A stretch of 64,000 nt of DNA from JBBQZP01 sp038207585 (GCA_038207585.1 JBBQZP010000008.1:1-64000); one strand, 5' to 3'. Shown: positions 9,100 through 20,043, counted from the stretch's first letter. The notes: generated by a model not told the origin, from the sequence alone. Translations and numbers: made by a program.

Positions 9100-9216
9100 A
9101 GCCGTCCGCGGGGGCATCGAGCCCCCTTGAACGGCGCTTGCGCGGACCGGAACCGACAGTCTTGCAAGGGTGAATGGGCGGAGCCTTCGGCGAGGATATT
9201 TGTGTCAAAATGAAAG
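9100..9216 (+). repeat. interspersed repeat, copy 2 (diverged)
   Basis: It follows kynU. It has a GGGGGCATCGAGCCCCC hairpin head and, about 70 bases later, the tail GGATATTTGTGTCAAAATG. This tail variant is shared with the copy between bchY and bchZ rather than with the GAACAGA type. The rest of the gap to 9453 shows no gene that I can support. Confidence 0.5.
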
Positions 9217-9453
9217 CCTTTCCCCCGGCAATTGGGCTTGTGGCGACCGGAGTCTGCGGGCGTTGTGCAGGCCAATGGCACGCCTTTGACGCGGCTTTAC
9301 GGGTTTAGCCCGGTGCCGGAGGCGGCAATGTTTCGCCCGTGAGGCCTTGGATGAACCGAATTGTGAACAGATTTGGACCCAGACGCTGCCTTAGGCGTTG
9401 CATGAGAGTAGGTTTTGGTGTTTCAGAATTGGCAACAAATTATGCGAGGTAGT

Positions 9454-10452
9454 ATGGCACGGTTGCGTTTTTTCATGGCGGCACTGAGTGCGGCGATTGT
9501 TCTGGCGGGGTGTGATGCATCGCTTGAGACCAAACCTGTAGCCGCGCCGACAGAGGCCCCGGTCCTGTCGCTTGTGCCGCCGAACGGGTTCCCCGATGCC
9601 TACACCGCGCGCAATGACGGCGAATTTTCCGTGCCGGCGCTGCCGGTAGCCGAGATCAACCCGCAGTTCCAGCGTCAGGTCGTGGATTTTCCGGGCGAGG
9701 ATGCGCCGGGCACGATCGTCATCAACCCGTCAGCGCGTTCGTTGCATCTTGTGATTTCGCCTGGCAAGGCGATCCGCTATGGTATCGCTGTCGGACGTGC
9801 AGGCTTTGAATGGTCGGGCGAGGCGCTGGTCACCAACCGGCGGAACTGGCCGACCTGGACACCGCCAAAGGAAATGATCGAACGCTCGCCCAAGCTTGCG
9901 AAATGGGAGAACGGTCAGCCCGGTGGGCCGGACAATCCATTGGGAGCGCGGGCGCTGTACCTTACAACGAACGGCGTCGATTACGGCTACCGCATTCATG
10001 GCACGCCGGAATGGCGGTCCATCGGGTCGAACGCATCATCAGGTTGCATCAGGATGATCAATCAGGATGTGATGGATCTTTATGACCGTGTGCCCGATGG
10101 CGCGCGGGTTGTGGTGCTGAACCGCGATGGCAGCCGCCCGACCGGGCTGAACCTGCCGCCGCCTGCGCCGAAAAAGACCGTGGTCAAAAAGGCCGCTGCA
10201 CCAAAGCCAGTCATCGTTCCGGCAGGCGTGGCCAAGATCACCTTGCCGACGGCCGCTCCGAACTTTGGCGCGATCATCCCGCCTGCCCCGGCAGCGGCGG
10301 TTCCTGCGGCGGTGACCACACCAGCAGTTGACCCGGCACCAGTGCAGCCAAGCGTGACGTCAACCGCCCCGGCGGCACCCGCGATCAGTGGGTCGGCGAC
10401 CGCTCCACTGGTGATCCTGCCGGCGCCGACGACGGATGCTGCGTCGCAATAA
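9454..10452 (+). CDS. L,D-transpeptidase (YkuD) lipoprotein
   Basis: 332 residues. A lipobox (VLAGC, Cys20) after a hydrophobic signal predicts lipidation and attachment to the outer or inner membrane facing the periplasm. The YkuD domain follows with the catalytic motif H182-(15)-SSGCIRM (Cys198, Arg200). Such enzymes form 3-3 peptidoglycan cross-links or attach proteins to the wall. The C-terminal 80 residues are Pro/Ala-rich and probably disordered. The third in-frame ATG was chosen because GAGGT precedes it and because it puts the signal peptide at the N-terminus. Confidence 0.9.
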   Translation: MARLRFFMAALSAAIVLAGCDASLETKPVAAPTEAPVLSLVPPNGFPDAYTARNDGEFSVPALPVAEINPQFQRQVVDFPGEDAPGTIVINPSARSLHLVISPGKAIRYGIAVGRAGFEWSGEALVTNRRNWPTWTPPKEMIERSPKLAKWENGQPGGPDNPLGARALYLTTNGVDYGYRIHGTPEWRSIGSNASSGCIRMINQDVMDLYDRVPDGARVVVLNRDGSRPTGLNLPPPAPKKTVVKKAAAPKPVIVPAGVAKITLPTAAPNFGAIIPPAPAAAVPAAVTTPAVDPAPVQPSVTSTAPAAPAISGSATAPLVILPAPTTDAASQ

Positions 10453-10471
10453 TAGTGTTGAAGTCAGGTTG

Positions 10472-10495
10472 CCTGACCGGAGAGGTCCGGTCAGG
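10472..10495. terminator. strong hairpin between convergent genes
   Basis: A perfect 10-bp stem, CCTGACCGGA / TCCGGTCAGG, with a four-base loop. It lies between the L,D-transpeptidase stop and the convergent amidotransferase stop. There is no T run on either side, so intrinsic termination is uncertain; it may act in both directions or protect 3' ends. Confidence 0.55.
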
Positions 10496-10519
10496 ATCAT
10501 TCCACCCGGAGCAACCGTG

Positions 10520-11308
10520 TCAGGCGGATTTGCGGGTCGGCACTACACCTTGAGCCCAGTCGCGCGCGGCCTGCCCAAAAGCTGCGAACAGCGGCCGTGA
10601 CACGGGATCGGAGCAGGCGTTCCATTCGGGATGCCACTGAACCGACAGCGTGAAACCCGGCGCATCCTTGACATAAATCGCCTCGGGCGTGCCATCAGGG
10701 GCGGTTCCGTCCACCACCACGCCTTCGCCCGCGCGTGCAATGCCTTGCCCGTGCAGCGTGTTCGTCATCACCTGATCTGCCCCCATCAAGGACGCGAATA
10801 CGCCGCCGGAGGTGAAGGTCACCGGATGGCGCAGCGCGAATTTCTCCTCGATTGACCCGTCGGGTGGCATGCGGTGGTTCATCCGCCCCGGAAGATCGCG
10901 GATCTCGGGGAAAAGCGTGCCCCCCAGCGCCACATTCACCTCTTGGAAGCCACGGCAAATGCCCAGAACCGGCTGGCCCCGTTCGACACAGGCGCGCACC
11001 AAAGGCAGTGTGATGGCATCGCGGTTTCGGTCAAAGGCGCCATGAGCGGGCGTTTCATCTTCACCATATTCCGAAGGGTGGACGTTGGGCCGCCCGCCGG
11101 TCAGCAAAAAGCCGTCGCACATATCCAGAAGTTCGGCGACCGAGACATAGCGCGGATCGGTTGGAATGATGATCGGAAGGCAGCCAGACACGGCTGACAC
11201 CGCCTCGGAATTCATCGTGCCACCGGCATGAACCGGATAGCTCGACTCCAGAAGCGTCATGTTGCCGATGATGCCGACAACGGGACGACACGACAAGGAA
11301 CGGGGCAT
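10520..11308 (-). CDS. class I glutamine amidotransferase-like hydrolase (peptidase C26, PuuD-like)
   Basis: 262 residues. The Cys nucleophile lies in GICRGFQEVNVALGG and the His-Glu pair in SVQWHPEW, the triad of the gamma-glutamyl hydrolase / PuuD branch. PuuD removes glutamate from gamma-glutamyl-GABA in putrescine catabolism; no other puu gene is present, so the substrate is open. The ATG at 11306-11308 precedes the first conserved stretch (PVVGIIGNM) but lacks a clear Shine-Dalgarno sequence. Confidence 0.85.
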   Translation of the reverse strand: MPRSLSCRPVVGIIGNMTLLESSYPVHAGGTMNSEAVSAVSGCLPIIIPTDPRYVSVAELLDMCDGFLLTGGRPNVHPSEYGEDETPAHGAFDRNRDAITLPLVRACVERGQPVLGICRGFQEVNVALGGTLFPEIRDLPGRMNHRMPPDGSIEEKFALRHPVTFTSGGVFASLMGADQVMTNTLHGQGIARAGEGVVVDGTAPDGTPEAIYVKDAPGFTLSVQWHPEWNACSDPVSRPLFAAFGQAARDWAQGVVPTRKSA

Positions 11309-11544
11309 TTTTGCGCCACACACTGTTACATTAGCTATATATAGTAGGGTCAGGATGCGATTTGGGGAAGCCTTGCCACCAACATGCACTGTGCATCAAC
11401 GCGCAGAACGCATTTCAATCGGGCTATTCGTGCAGAAGATGCCTCAGGTTCCGGCAGCACCAGAACGCTCACGCCGCTGTGACTTGCATTCCCGCTGCAG
11501 GAAGGTCGCATCAGGTCAGCTATCCGACAATCAGGAGAAACATC

Positions 11545-11886
11545 ATGTATCGTCCAACCCTTTCGGTCGTGGCTTTTAGTGCCGCTGCGGCACTTGGCAT
11601 CGCGGGTTTGCCGCTTTTGGCGCAGACCCTTGTGCCCTCTACCGCCGCTTATGAGGCGGCGATGTCGCAGATGATGATGGGCATGCACACCCAATATAGT
11701 GGGGATGCCGACATCGACTTTGTGCGCGGCATGATCCCGCATCATCAGGGTGCCGTCGATATGGCAAAGGTCGTGCTTGAATACGGAAAAGATCCTGAAA
11801 TCCGCACGTTGGCCGAGGCCGTGATTGCGGCACAGCAATCCGAGATTGCCTTTATGCAAGACTGGCTGGCCAAGCACGGCGGCTAG
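11545..11886 (+). CDS. exported DUF305 protein
   Basis: 113 residues with a signal peptide (about residues 1-27) followed by one DUF305 helical domain. The domain shows the family signature DFVRGMIPHHQGAVDMAKVVL, and Met/His residues are frequent (MSQMMMGMH). DUF305 proteins are periplasmic and often found near copper-handling genes, which makes metal binding plausible but not shown. AGGAG lies about 10 bases upstream of the start. It has no obvious operon partner. Confidence 0.85.
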   Translation: MYRPTLSVVAFSAAAALGIAGLPLLAQTLVPSTAAYEAAMSQMMMGMHTQYSGDADIDFVRGMIPHHQGAVDMAKVVLEYGKDPEIRTLAEAVIAAQQSEIAFMQDWLAKHGG

Positions 11887-12060
11887 GGCAAGGCCCCGTC
11901 AACGAGCAACCGCGCCGACCGCGCTTCGTATCCACTTGTTCACGACCGCCCTTGCAGCGGCGCAACATCGGCCAAATCCTTTGGCTCGTCCGTTTGAATT
12001 GGAGGCGCTTTGGGCCATTGATACTGCGTGTTGCACGTTAACGAGCAGATCAGGACAGTC

Positions 12061-13185
12061 ATGGCCCAGAGCCCCCGCGCGTCGATAAATCGGACGGCCG
12101 TTGTCATCGGCACGTCCAATTCACTGATGCGTCAGGGCTGGGTCAATCAGCTTGTGCCCGGCGCTGCGGCGTCAGGGTGGACGCTGGTGAACGCCTCGAT
12201 CGGGGGAAGTTCGTCGCGGCTGGGCGCCTACCGGATTGAAACCGGCGTCCTGACCGGAAATGCTGACCGCGTTGTGGTGGATTTCAACATCAACGATCAG
12301 ATGTTCCTTGAAGCCGGGTCATGCTCGCAGGACGATCTCTTAAGCCATTACACGACCATGCTGATGACCTTGCACCGGCAAGGGCGGCTGGATGATCTTC
12401 TGGTGCTCTTGTTTCCGCATGAGCAGGTGAACCATGCGATGACAGACGGCATCGTTGCGTTGTTGACGCGGTTCCACGTCGCGCATGTCGATTTCCGCGT
12501 TCATCTGGCTGAATGGCTTGCAGCAGACGGCTTGGACACCGCTGCCGCCTATGCCAACCCCCGTCATTTCAACGCGGAGTATCAGGGTCGCATTGCCGGG
12601 GTGGTTATGACCCAACTGAGCGCAGGCAACCGGACCGGCCTTCGTGCCAAGGCCGCGCGGGCGTGGCTTTTGGCGCAGGCACCTGTTGGATACTGCGACC
12701 TGAAACTGCACGACGAGGGTCTGGCGCACCTGACGGTCGGCACCAGTCTTATGAAGTTTCCGGTAACGCAGTTCCGACACCGGGAACGGTGCCTTGCGTC
12801 GGGCGCGCACTTGTTGGTCGGCGCGTTGATCTGGGCAACGAAACAATCAGGCACCCTGACCTTTCGCGGCAAGGACGAAAGCTATCGACTTCATTTCAGG
12901 CGCAGCTTCAAAGGGCTTTTTCTGTTCGATAGCCTTTTCACGCCATTTGCACTAAGGCCGCAGACACCGGTTATGGCACTGAATGAACGCGAGGCGCGAT
13001 TTCAGCGGATGGTAGGACATTACGCTTCATCCTACGGGATCACGAATGCCACGGCCGAGGTTGTAACCCTGATCGGAGCGAACCGTCTGCCCCTGACACT
13101 TGGCGAAGACGTGCGCCGTCATATGACCGAAGAGCCGCCCAAAACGGTCTGGGCTTATCTTCGTGATCGCGTGATGCGCCGCTGA
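12061..13185 (+). CDS. SGNH-hydrolase-like protein of unknown function
   Basis: 374 residues without a signal peptide. The start VVIGTSNSLMRQGWVNQL with the later VNASIGGSSSRLG resembles blocks I and II of SGNH/GDSL esterases (nucleophile Ser in GTSNS, Gly in ASIGGSS). Block V (DxxH) is less clear; NPRHFNAEY near residue 174 could supply the His. The C-terminal 170 residues match nothing I know. Similar proteins sometimes occur with surface-polysaccharide genes, but here the gene stands alone. AGGAC lies six bases before the chosen ATG. Confidence 0.6.
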   Translation: MAQSPRASINRTAVVIGTSNSLMRQGWVNQLVPGAAASGWTLVNASIGGSSSRLGAYRIETGVLTGNADRVVVDFNINDQMFLEAGSCSQDDLLSHYTTMLMTLHRQGRLDDLLVLLFPHEQVNHAMTDGIVALLTRFHVAHVDFRVHLAEWLAADGLDTAAAYANPRHFNAEYQGRIAGVVMTQLSAGNRTGLRAKAARAWLLAQAPVGYCDLKLHDEGLAHLTVGTSLMKFPVTQFRHRERCLASGAHLLVGALIWATKQSGTLTFRGKDESYRLHFRRSFKGLFLFDSLFTPFALRPQTPVMALNEREARFQRMVGHYASSYGITNATAEVVTLIGANRLPLTLGEDVRRHMTEEPPKTVWAYLRDRVMRR

Positions 13186-13192
13186 CGCGCGC

Positions 13193-14407
13193 TCAGGCGG
13201 GTGTGCGCAGCGCAGCCCCCACAATCCCCGCTGCCGCCGCCAGCGCACCGGGGCCGTGCGGGATATCGAGTGCCACCATCCCCGCCTCCATCACCGCCAA
13301 AGCGCCCAAGGTCATATGCGCGTTGACGTGGCCCATGTGGGCGACGCGCAAAAAGCCGTGGTAGGCGGGGTCAGAGGGCGCGGCCATGCCAAGGCCGATG
13401 CCAAGCGTGACGCCGGCCTTCGTCTCGGTCCAGTCGCGCAGGCGGGTGGCATGGGGCGCGCCCAGACGGGCCGCAGTAACCGACCGGCCGCGATGGGCGG
13501 GGTCAGCTACGTTCAGCGCAATGGCAGTGTTGCCCTTGCCCCAGGCGTCAAACGCGGCCCAGACGCTATGTGCCAGAACCTCGTGCCGGGCCCAGATGTT
13601 CTGCAGCCCTTCCTCGGCAATCATGTCCAGCGCCTCGCGCAGGCCGAAAAGATGGTGCGTGGGGGCGGTGCCGCACCAGTTCTGCCAGAATTCGGTTGCA
13701 TCGGCGCGGGGCGTCCAGTCCCAATAGGGCGTGCGCAGATCGGACGTCTTGCAGCGATCCCGCGCCTTGTCGGAAAACCACACGAACCCCAGTCCCGGCG
13801 GGGTCATCAACCCTTTCTGGCTGGCGGCAACGATCACATCGACACCCCAGGCGTCCATCTCAAACCGGTCGCAGCCCATCGACGCGATGCAATCCACCGC
13901 CAGAAGCGCCGGATGCCCCGACGCATCCATCGCCGCGCGCAAGGCGGGAATGTCGTTGCGGATCGAGCTTGCGGTATCAACATGCGTAACCAGCACCGCC
14001 TTGATCTTGTGGGCTTTGTCAGCACGCAACGCAGCCTCAAGCTGTGCGGCGTCTGCGGGCGATGCGATGCCGAAATCCAGAAGGTCAACCTGCACGCCCA
14101 ACGCCTCGACGCTTTCCTTCCAGCCGTGACCAAAGCGCCCCGTCGCCAGCACCAGCGCACGCTCGCCCCGGCTGAAGAGGTTGGTGTTCGCCGCCTCCCA
14201 CGCGCCGTGGCCGTTGGCGATGTAGATGGCCACGTTCTGTGCGGTGCCCGCCAGCGCGCGCAGGTCGGGAAACAGCGTCTCGACCATGTCGTGCAGCTTG
14301 CCCGCATAAATGTTGGGCGCGGCGCGGTGCATGGCCGCCAGCACCCGGTCGGGCATCACCGAGGGGCCCGGAATGGCAAGATAGGGGCGGCCGTGCGACA
14401 GGTTCAT
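13193..14407 (-). CDS. class V aminotransferase (alanine/serine-glyoxylate type)
   Basis: 404 residues, PLP-dependent. The start RPYLAIPGPSVMPDRVLAAM and the PLP lysine in AASQKGLMTPPGLGF (near residue 197) fit the alanine- or serine-glyoxylate aminotransferase branch, which transfers an amino group to glyoxylate. Whether serine or alanine is the donor cannot be decided from sequence. The ATG at 14405-14407 has GGAGA seven bases upstream. Its 3' end faces the SGNH-like gene only seven bases away. Confidence 0.85.
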   Translation of the reverse strand: MNLSHGRPYLAIPGPSVMPDRVLAAMHRAAPNIYAGKLHDMVETLFPDLRALAGTAQNVAIYIANGHGAWEAANTNLFSRGERALVLATGRFGHGWKESVEALGVQVDLLDFGIASPADAAQLEAALRADKAHKIKAVLVTHVDTASSIRNDIPALRAAMDASGHPALLAVDCIASMGCDRFEMDAWGVDVIVAASQKGLMTPPGLGFVWFSDKARDRCKTSDLRTPYWDWTPRADATEFWQNWCGTAPTHHLFGLREALDMIAEEGLQNIWARHEVLAHSVWAAFDAWGKGNTAIALNVADPAHRGRSVTAARLGAPHATRLRDWTETKAGVTLGIGLGMAAPSDPAYHGFLRVAHMGHVNAHMTLGALAVMEAGMVALDIPHGPGALAAAAGIVGAALRTPA

Positions 14408-14538
14408 GCGGTGTCTCCGATGGGTGTAACCGCATCGGTAGGACCGCGCTTGGCGAAGGTCAAGATGCGGCAAAACTTGCCTTGCGCCCCGCTTTCGGGA
14501 TAAGCCGCCGCAACCGACACCCGGAACACCGCCGCCCC

Positions 14539-15236
14539 ATGATCAGACGCATCAATCAAAGACTGAAGCGGCTGCAGACAAGCCTTTCCGATACCTATGG
14601 CACCGACATTTCCACGCCAGAGGCACGACGCGCTGCGTGGTGGCATTTTCAGCTGATGGACCACGCCTTTTTACGCGTGTGGTGGACGAATTTCGCCGAA
14701 GTGGCTCCGGGCGTATTCCGCCAGAACCAGCCCTCGCCCGCGCGGCTGGCGCTTTTGCGCGCGCAGGGCATCCGGTCGATCCTGAATCTGCGCGGCCGCA
14801 GCACCCAGGGGTTTTACCTGTTCGAAAGGGAATCGGCGGCGCGGCTGGGGCTGCAAATGGCCGACCTGCAGATGTCGGCCAAGACCCTGCCCGCGCGCGA
14901 GACGCTGCTGGCCTTGCGCGAGTTATTCGAAACGCTTCCCAAGCCCATGCTTTTGCATTGTAAATCCGGGTCTGACCGGACCGGGCTTGCTGCCGCTTTA
15001 TACCTGATGATGATCCACGACGTGCCGGTTGCAAAAGCGGCAAAAGAGCTGTCGTTCCGCTTTTTGCACCGCAAAAAAGGCCCAACCGGCGTCTTGGATC
15101 ATTTCCTGCGTGTCTATGCGAAAGCCGAAGCCGACAGCGGCATTTCCCTGATGGACTGGATCGAGACGGTCTATGATCCCGCGATCGTCACCGCCTCGTT
15201 CAAAGATTGGGAAGCGGGCAATTGGGACGGCCCGTT

Positions 15237-15240
<4 letters not shown>
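14539..15240 (+). CDS. tyrosine/dual-specificity phosphatase-like protein
   Basis: 233 residues. The phosphatase loop HCKSGSDRTG (Cys141, Arg147) fits C-x5-R, and GIRSILNLRGR upstream is typical of bacterial DSP-like proteins. The substrate is unknown; such proteins act on phosphotyrosine, phosphoinositides or cell-envelope intermediates. Its stop codon overlaps the start of the following ABC exporter (ATGA), so the two are translationally coupled and may share an envelope-lipid or polysaccharide task. Confidence 0.8.
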
Positions 15241-16964
<1,724 letters not shown>

Positions 16965-17003
16965 CCCCTTTCGCGTAGCCTCAATGCGCCTATATCTGGT
17001 TGC

Positions 17004-17753
17004 ATGACCCAAACCCGCCGCCTGATCACCATTGCCGGAGCCGATGCGATCGACTTTCTGCAAGGCCTGACCACCAATGACCTGCGCCCGTTGACCAAAG
17101 GTGACGGGATCGTGTGGACAGCCCTTTTGACACCGCAGGGCAAATATCTGGCCGATTTCTTCGTGGTGGCACAGGGTGGGGCGTATCTGATCGACCTGCC
17201 CGAACCGCTTGCCGATGCCACTTTGCGCCGCCTTGCGATCTACCGCCTGCGCGCCGATGTGCAGATGACACCCAGCCCGCTGCACCTGTCGCGCGGGGTG
17301 GACGCCCCCCCCCCACCGGGTGCCCTGCCCGACCCGCGCCATCCGGCGATGGGCTGGCGGCTTTATGCGGGGCAAGCCGTGCCAGAGGTGGCTGTGGATT
17401 GGGATGCACTTCGCGTCGAACATCTGATCCCCGAGGCGGGCATCGAGATGATCCCCGACGACAGCTACATTCTGGAACTGGGGTTCGAACGTCTGCACGG
17501 TGTCGATTTCCGCAAGGGCTGCTATGTCGGGCAAGAAGTGACGGCCCGGATGAAACACAAGACCGATCTGAAAAAGGGCCTTGCCCGTGTGCGGATCGAC
17601 ACTGCGGTTCCGGCGGGCACGGAGATTACGGCCGACGGCAAACCCGCAGGCAAGGTTTACACTCAGTCGAGCGGTCGGGCGCTGGCGTGGCTGCGGTTTG
17701 ACCGCGCGGGTGGGCCGATGCAGGCCGGGGACGCATCGCTGGTGATGGAATAG
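17004..17753 (+). CDS. ygfZ: YgfZ/IBA57-family folate-binding protein
   Basis: 249 residues with a GcvT-like fold. The family signature K-G-C-Y-x-G-Q-E is present in DFRKGCYVGQEVTARMKHK, as is FLQGLTTNDLRPL near the N-terminus. These proteins assist maturation of certain iron-sulfur enzymes in a folate-dependent way. A run of ten C residues (17305-17314) encodes part of APPPPG and could be prone to slippage. It lies between an ABC exporter and efp, with no clear link to either. Confidence 0.9.
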   Translation: MTQTRRLITIAGADAIDFLQGLTTNDLRPLTKGDGIVWTALLTPQGKYLADFFVVAQGGAYLIDLPEPLADATLRRLAIYRLRADVQMTPSPLHLSRGVDAPPPPGALPDPRHPAMGWRLYAGQAVPEVAVDWDALRVEHLIPEAGIEMIPDDSYILELGFERLHGVDFRKGCYVGQEVTARMKHKTDLKKGLARVRIDTAVPAGTEITADGKPAGKVYTQSSGRALAWLRFDRAGGPMQAGDASLVME

Positions 17754-17754
17754 C

Positions 17755-17778
17755 AAAGGGCCGCCCCGAAGGACGGCC
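17755..17778 (-). terminator. terminator hairpin between convergent ygfZ and efp
   Basis: Read on the minus strand it is GGCCGTCC-TTCG-GGGCGGCC followed by CTTT: an 8-bp stem with one G-U pair and a stable TTCG loop. It sits about 60 bases after the efp stop codon. On the plus strand the stem has one C-A mismatch, so it may serve ygfZ less well. Confidence 0.65.
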
Positions 17779-17841
17779 TGGTAATTACACAAATTCCCGC
17801 AAAAATTTTGCAGAAAAATTTTTGGCCCTGCGCCTGCGGCG

Positions 17842-18405
17842 TCAGGCCCGTTCGGAATATTCCATCAGTTCGGTATGGACGACGATATTCTCGTCTACGC
17901 CCACAAACGGCGGCACCATGATGCGAACGCCATTGTCCAGAATCGCAGGCTTGTAGCTGCTGGTCGCGGTCTGGCCTTTTACGACAGGCTCGGTTTCCAC
18001 AACCTTGCAGACCACCTTTTGCGGCAGTTGCACCGACAGCGCCTCTTCGCCGTAGTACTCCACGGTTGCGGTCATGCCGTCTTGCAGGAACGGGCGACGT
18101 TCGCCCAGAAGATCGGCGTCAATCTCGGTCTGCTCATAGGTTTCGCTGTCCATGAACACCAGACGACCATCCGATTCGTAAAGGAATTGCTGATCTTTCT
18201 GATCCAGCCGCACCTGTTCGACCTTGTCTTCCGAGCGGAAGCGTTCGTTCAGCTTGCGGCCGTCGCGCAGGTTTTTCAACTCAACCTGAGCGAAAGCACC
18301 ACCCTTGCCGGGCTTGACATGGCTGACCTTTACCGCGGCCCACAGGCCGTTGTCATGCTCCAGAATATGGCCTGGGCGAATTTCATTGCCGTTGATTTTG
18401 GGCAT
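17842..18405 (-). CDS. efp: elongation factor P
   Basis: 187 residues, the full length for EF-P, with an N-terminal KOW-like domain and two OB domains. It relieves ribosome stalling at polyproline stretches. The tip lysine is K34 in KPGKGGAF, the residue modified by EpmA in many bacteria. Polyproline proteins encoded nearby (BchD linker, YgfZ, L,D-transpeptidase tail) show why EF-P is needed, but the neighbourhood does not imply a functional link. A long 234-base gap separates it from the divergent neighbour. Confidence 0.97.
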   Translation of the reverse strand: MPKINGNEIRPGHILEHDNGLWAAVKVSHVKPGKGGAFAQVELKNLRDGRKLNERFRSEDKVEQVRLDQKDQQFLYESDGRLVFMDSETYEQTEIDADLLGERRPFLQDGMTATVEYYGEEALSVQLPQKVVCKVVETEPVVKGQTATSSYKPAILDNGVRIMVPPFVGVDENIVVHTELMEYSERA

Positions 18406-18510
18406 TATGGCGAAACCGTGTCAAAAAGGTTGAAGAGATGTTGGGGATCGCTATATCTATCCCAGCAGCCCCTGACAAGGCAACTAAATGCGGTATGTGA
18501 AACTGGCAGC

Positions 18511-18527
18511 CATGCGCTGAGCGCATG
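18511..18527. promoter_or_regulatory. palindrome CATGCGC-TGA-GCGCATG in the efp divergent gap
   Basis: A perfect 7-bp inverted repeat with three-base centre, extended by GGC...GCC on both sides. It lies in the gap 18406-18639 between efp and the divergent small gene. It could be an operator or an RNA hairpin. I see no other feature in that gap. Confidence 0.35.
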
Positions 18528-18639
18528 ACAGCCATTCCAAACCGCGCCAACAGAATCGCTACAAATTCGTCATATTCGCTTGACGATTGCTGAAAAAGAC
18601 GCCGTCGCAGAAATTGCAAGAACAAGAACAGGACTGAAC

Positions 18640-18966
18640 ATGGCAGACTTCATCGACAGCACGGCCTTCAATTTTGAACAGGGTCAGCGCGCGCGCAAGT
18701 TGTTTGCCGCCGTCGTTCTGGCCGCTCTGGACGATGCGATTGCAGATGACAAGAAATACGGCAATGGCCCCGAGCAGATTGCACGCTGGGCTCGGTCGCG
18801 CGACGGGCGCGAGGTTTTGTCGTGTTCAGGCATCGACCCAAACGAACGGGTCGTGAAGGGCCTGATGGATTTCGTCTCCAAGGGCGTGCGCACTTCGGTG
18901 GCGCTGTCGCGCGAGGAAAGTGAGCGTCGTCATGCGCTGGAGCTGGATCAGGCCGAAGCCGCCTGA
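18640..18966 (+). CDS. small protein of unknown function
   Basis: 108 residues, probably cytoplasmic and mostly helical (MADFIDSTAFNFEQGQRARK at the start, charged helix at the end). AGGA lies seven bases before the ATG and a terminator follows, so it looks like a complete single-gene unit. It has the look of a conserved Rhodobacterales protein, but I cannot assign a family with certainty. It contains one Cys in VLSCSGIDPNERVVKGLMDF. There are no membrane segments. Confidence 0.7.
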   Translation: MADFIDSTAFNFEQGQRARKLFAAVVLAALDDAIADDKKYGNGPEQIARWARSRDGREVLSCSGIDPNERVVKGLMDFVSKGVRTSVALSREESERRHALELDQAEAA

Positions 18967-18989
18967 TCAGATCCGCAAATGCATAAAAG

Positions 18990-19012
18990 AGCGCGCCATT
19001 CGGTGCGTTTTT
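18990..19012 (+). terminator. terminator of the small protein gene
   Basis: CGCGCC-ATTC-GGTGCG stem (one G-U pair) followed by TTTTTC. It starts 24 bases after the stop codon and also lies downstream of the convergent PopZ-like gene. Confidence 0.6.
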
Positions 19013-19061
19013 CATTTTCGGATAATCAAACGAAATCAGATTACTGCAGGGCGATCCTCAT

Positions 19062-19931
19062 CTATTCCAGCGATGATGATACAAGCGCCCTGTTGATTTC
19101 GGCCCGCACCAGCTTGCGCACGTTGCGCGTGATGCGTTCGCCCAATGCGCCCTGCAATTCTTCGCGAATGATGTCACGCACCAGTTCGCGCAGCATGTCA
19201 GCATCCAGTTCAAGCGGTGCGTCGACATCGTCAAACATGCCCGCGCGATCTGCGGCCTCTGAGGCTGCCGCGATCAGGCCAGCGGCAAAGTTGTCGTGGT
19301 GCGACCTGATTTCTTCCAGCGCATCAGCCTCGGCCCGGTCGGCCCACGCCTGCGCGGTCGGATCAAGTTTCAGCGGCGCGCGACGGCGCGGGCCAGTTTC
19401 TTCAGGACCGATGGGGCTGACGGCGATGTAGTCTGACACATCCTCGTTGGCACCCCAGGCCTGTTCATGGCGAAAGGTCGAACGGATGACATCCGCTTGA
19501 TCCGGAGCGGCGGCCGCAAGGGTGATCACGTCGTCGTCGGGTTCATGGTCTGCCAGGACACCCGCCTGCGACGCCGCTTCTTGCCAGGTTTCGGGTGCCC
19601 AACCGGCTTTTGCCAGAAGATCAGCGGGAATCTCGGCCTCCCAATCATCGGTCAACATGCCCGCCCCGACTTTGGCGACCACCTCGCCCAAGGGGCGTTG
19701 GGTGCTTAGCGGGGGTGGCGCATCAAGCACAATTTCGTCGGACAGATAACCGTCGCCAAAGGACGGTTCGGGCATATCGTCGACCACACGCAATGCCGGG
19801 GTCAACATCAGCTTTCCGTGCCCGCCAACAGTAGGTTCCGGCCGCGCAACGGGGCGCAGTTCTTCGGACACCAGCCTGCGGATGGACGACAGGACATCCT
19901 CGATTTCCACCGAAGTCAGCCGTTCAGACAT
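19062..19931 (-). CDS. PopZ-like (DUF2497) polar organizing protein
   Basis: 289 residues with three parts. The N-terminal helix SVEIEDVLSSIRRLVSEE resembles the start of Caulobacter PopZ (pattern EEILASIRRIISED). A long acidic, Pro/Ala/Asp-rich linker spans about 30-240. The C-terminal block LRELVRDIIREELQGALGER with NVRKLVRAEINRAL resembles the oligomerisation helices. PopZ forms polar condensates that anchor ParB and cell-cycle proteins. Its place after pcm-like and tolC genes matches what I recall around popZ in other Alphaproteobacteria. Assignment rests on short motifs and synteny, so it is moderately sure. Confidence 0.65.
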   Translation of the reverse strand: MSERLTSVEIEDVLSSIRRLVSEELRPVARPEPTVGGHGKLMLTPALRVVDDMPEPSFGDGYLSDEIVLDAPPPLSTQRPLGEVVAKVGAGMLTDDWEAEIPADLLAKAGWAPETWQEAASQAGVLADHEPDDDVITLAAAAPDQADVIRSTFRHEQAWGANEDVSDYIAVSPIGPEETGPRRRAPLKLDPTAQAWADRAEADALEEIRSHHDNFAAGLIAAASEAADRAGMFDDVDAPLELDADMLRELVRDIIREELQGALGERITRNVRKLVRAEINRALVSSSLE

Positions 19932-20043
19932 TGACGCCCACCTCTTGTCCTTTTTTTCCTACCCTAGCCGTTAACCCCGCCTGTGACAAGGAATTGACGG
20001 TGAAGCGGTTAACGTTTGGCAAAAAAGACGCGGCGGGAAGGAA

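Noticed and set aside
9217..9453. Possible small gene between the kynU repeat and the L,D-transpeptidase
   Set aside because: Only short frames with no ribosome binding site or recognisable product.
13256..14503. 415-codon open frame opposite the class V aminotransferase
   Set aside because: Shadow; composition is typical of reverse frames here, and the aminotransferase is complete.
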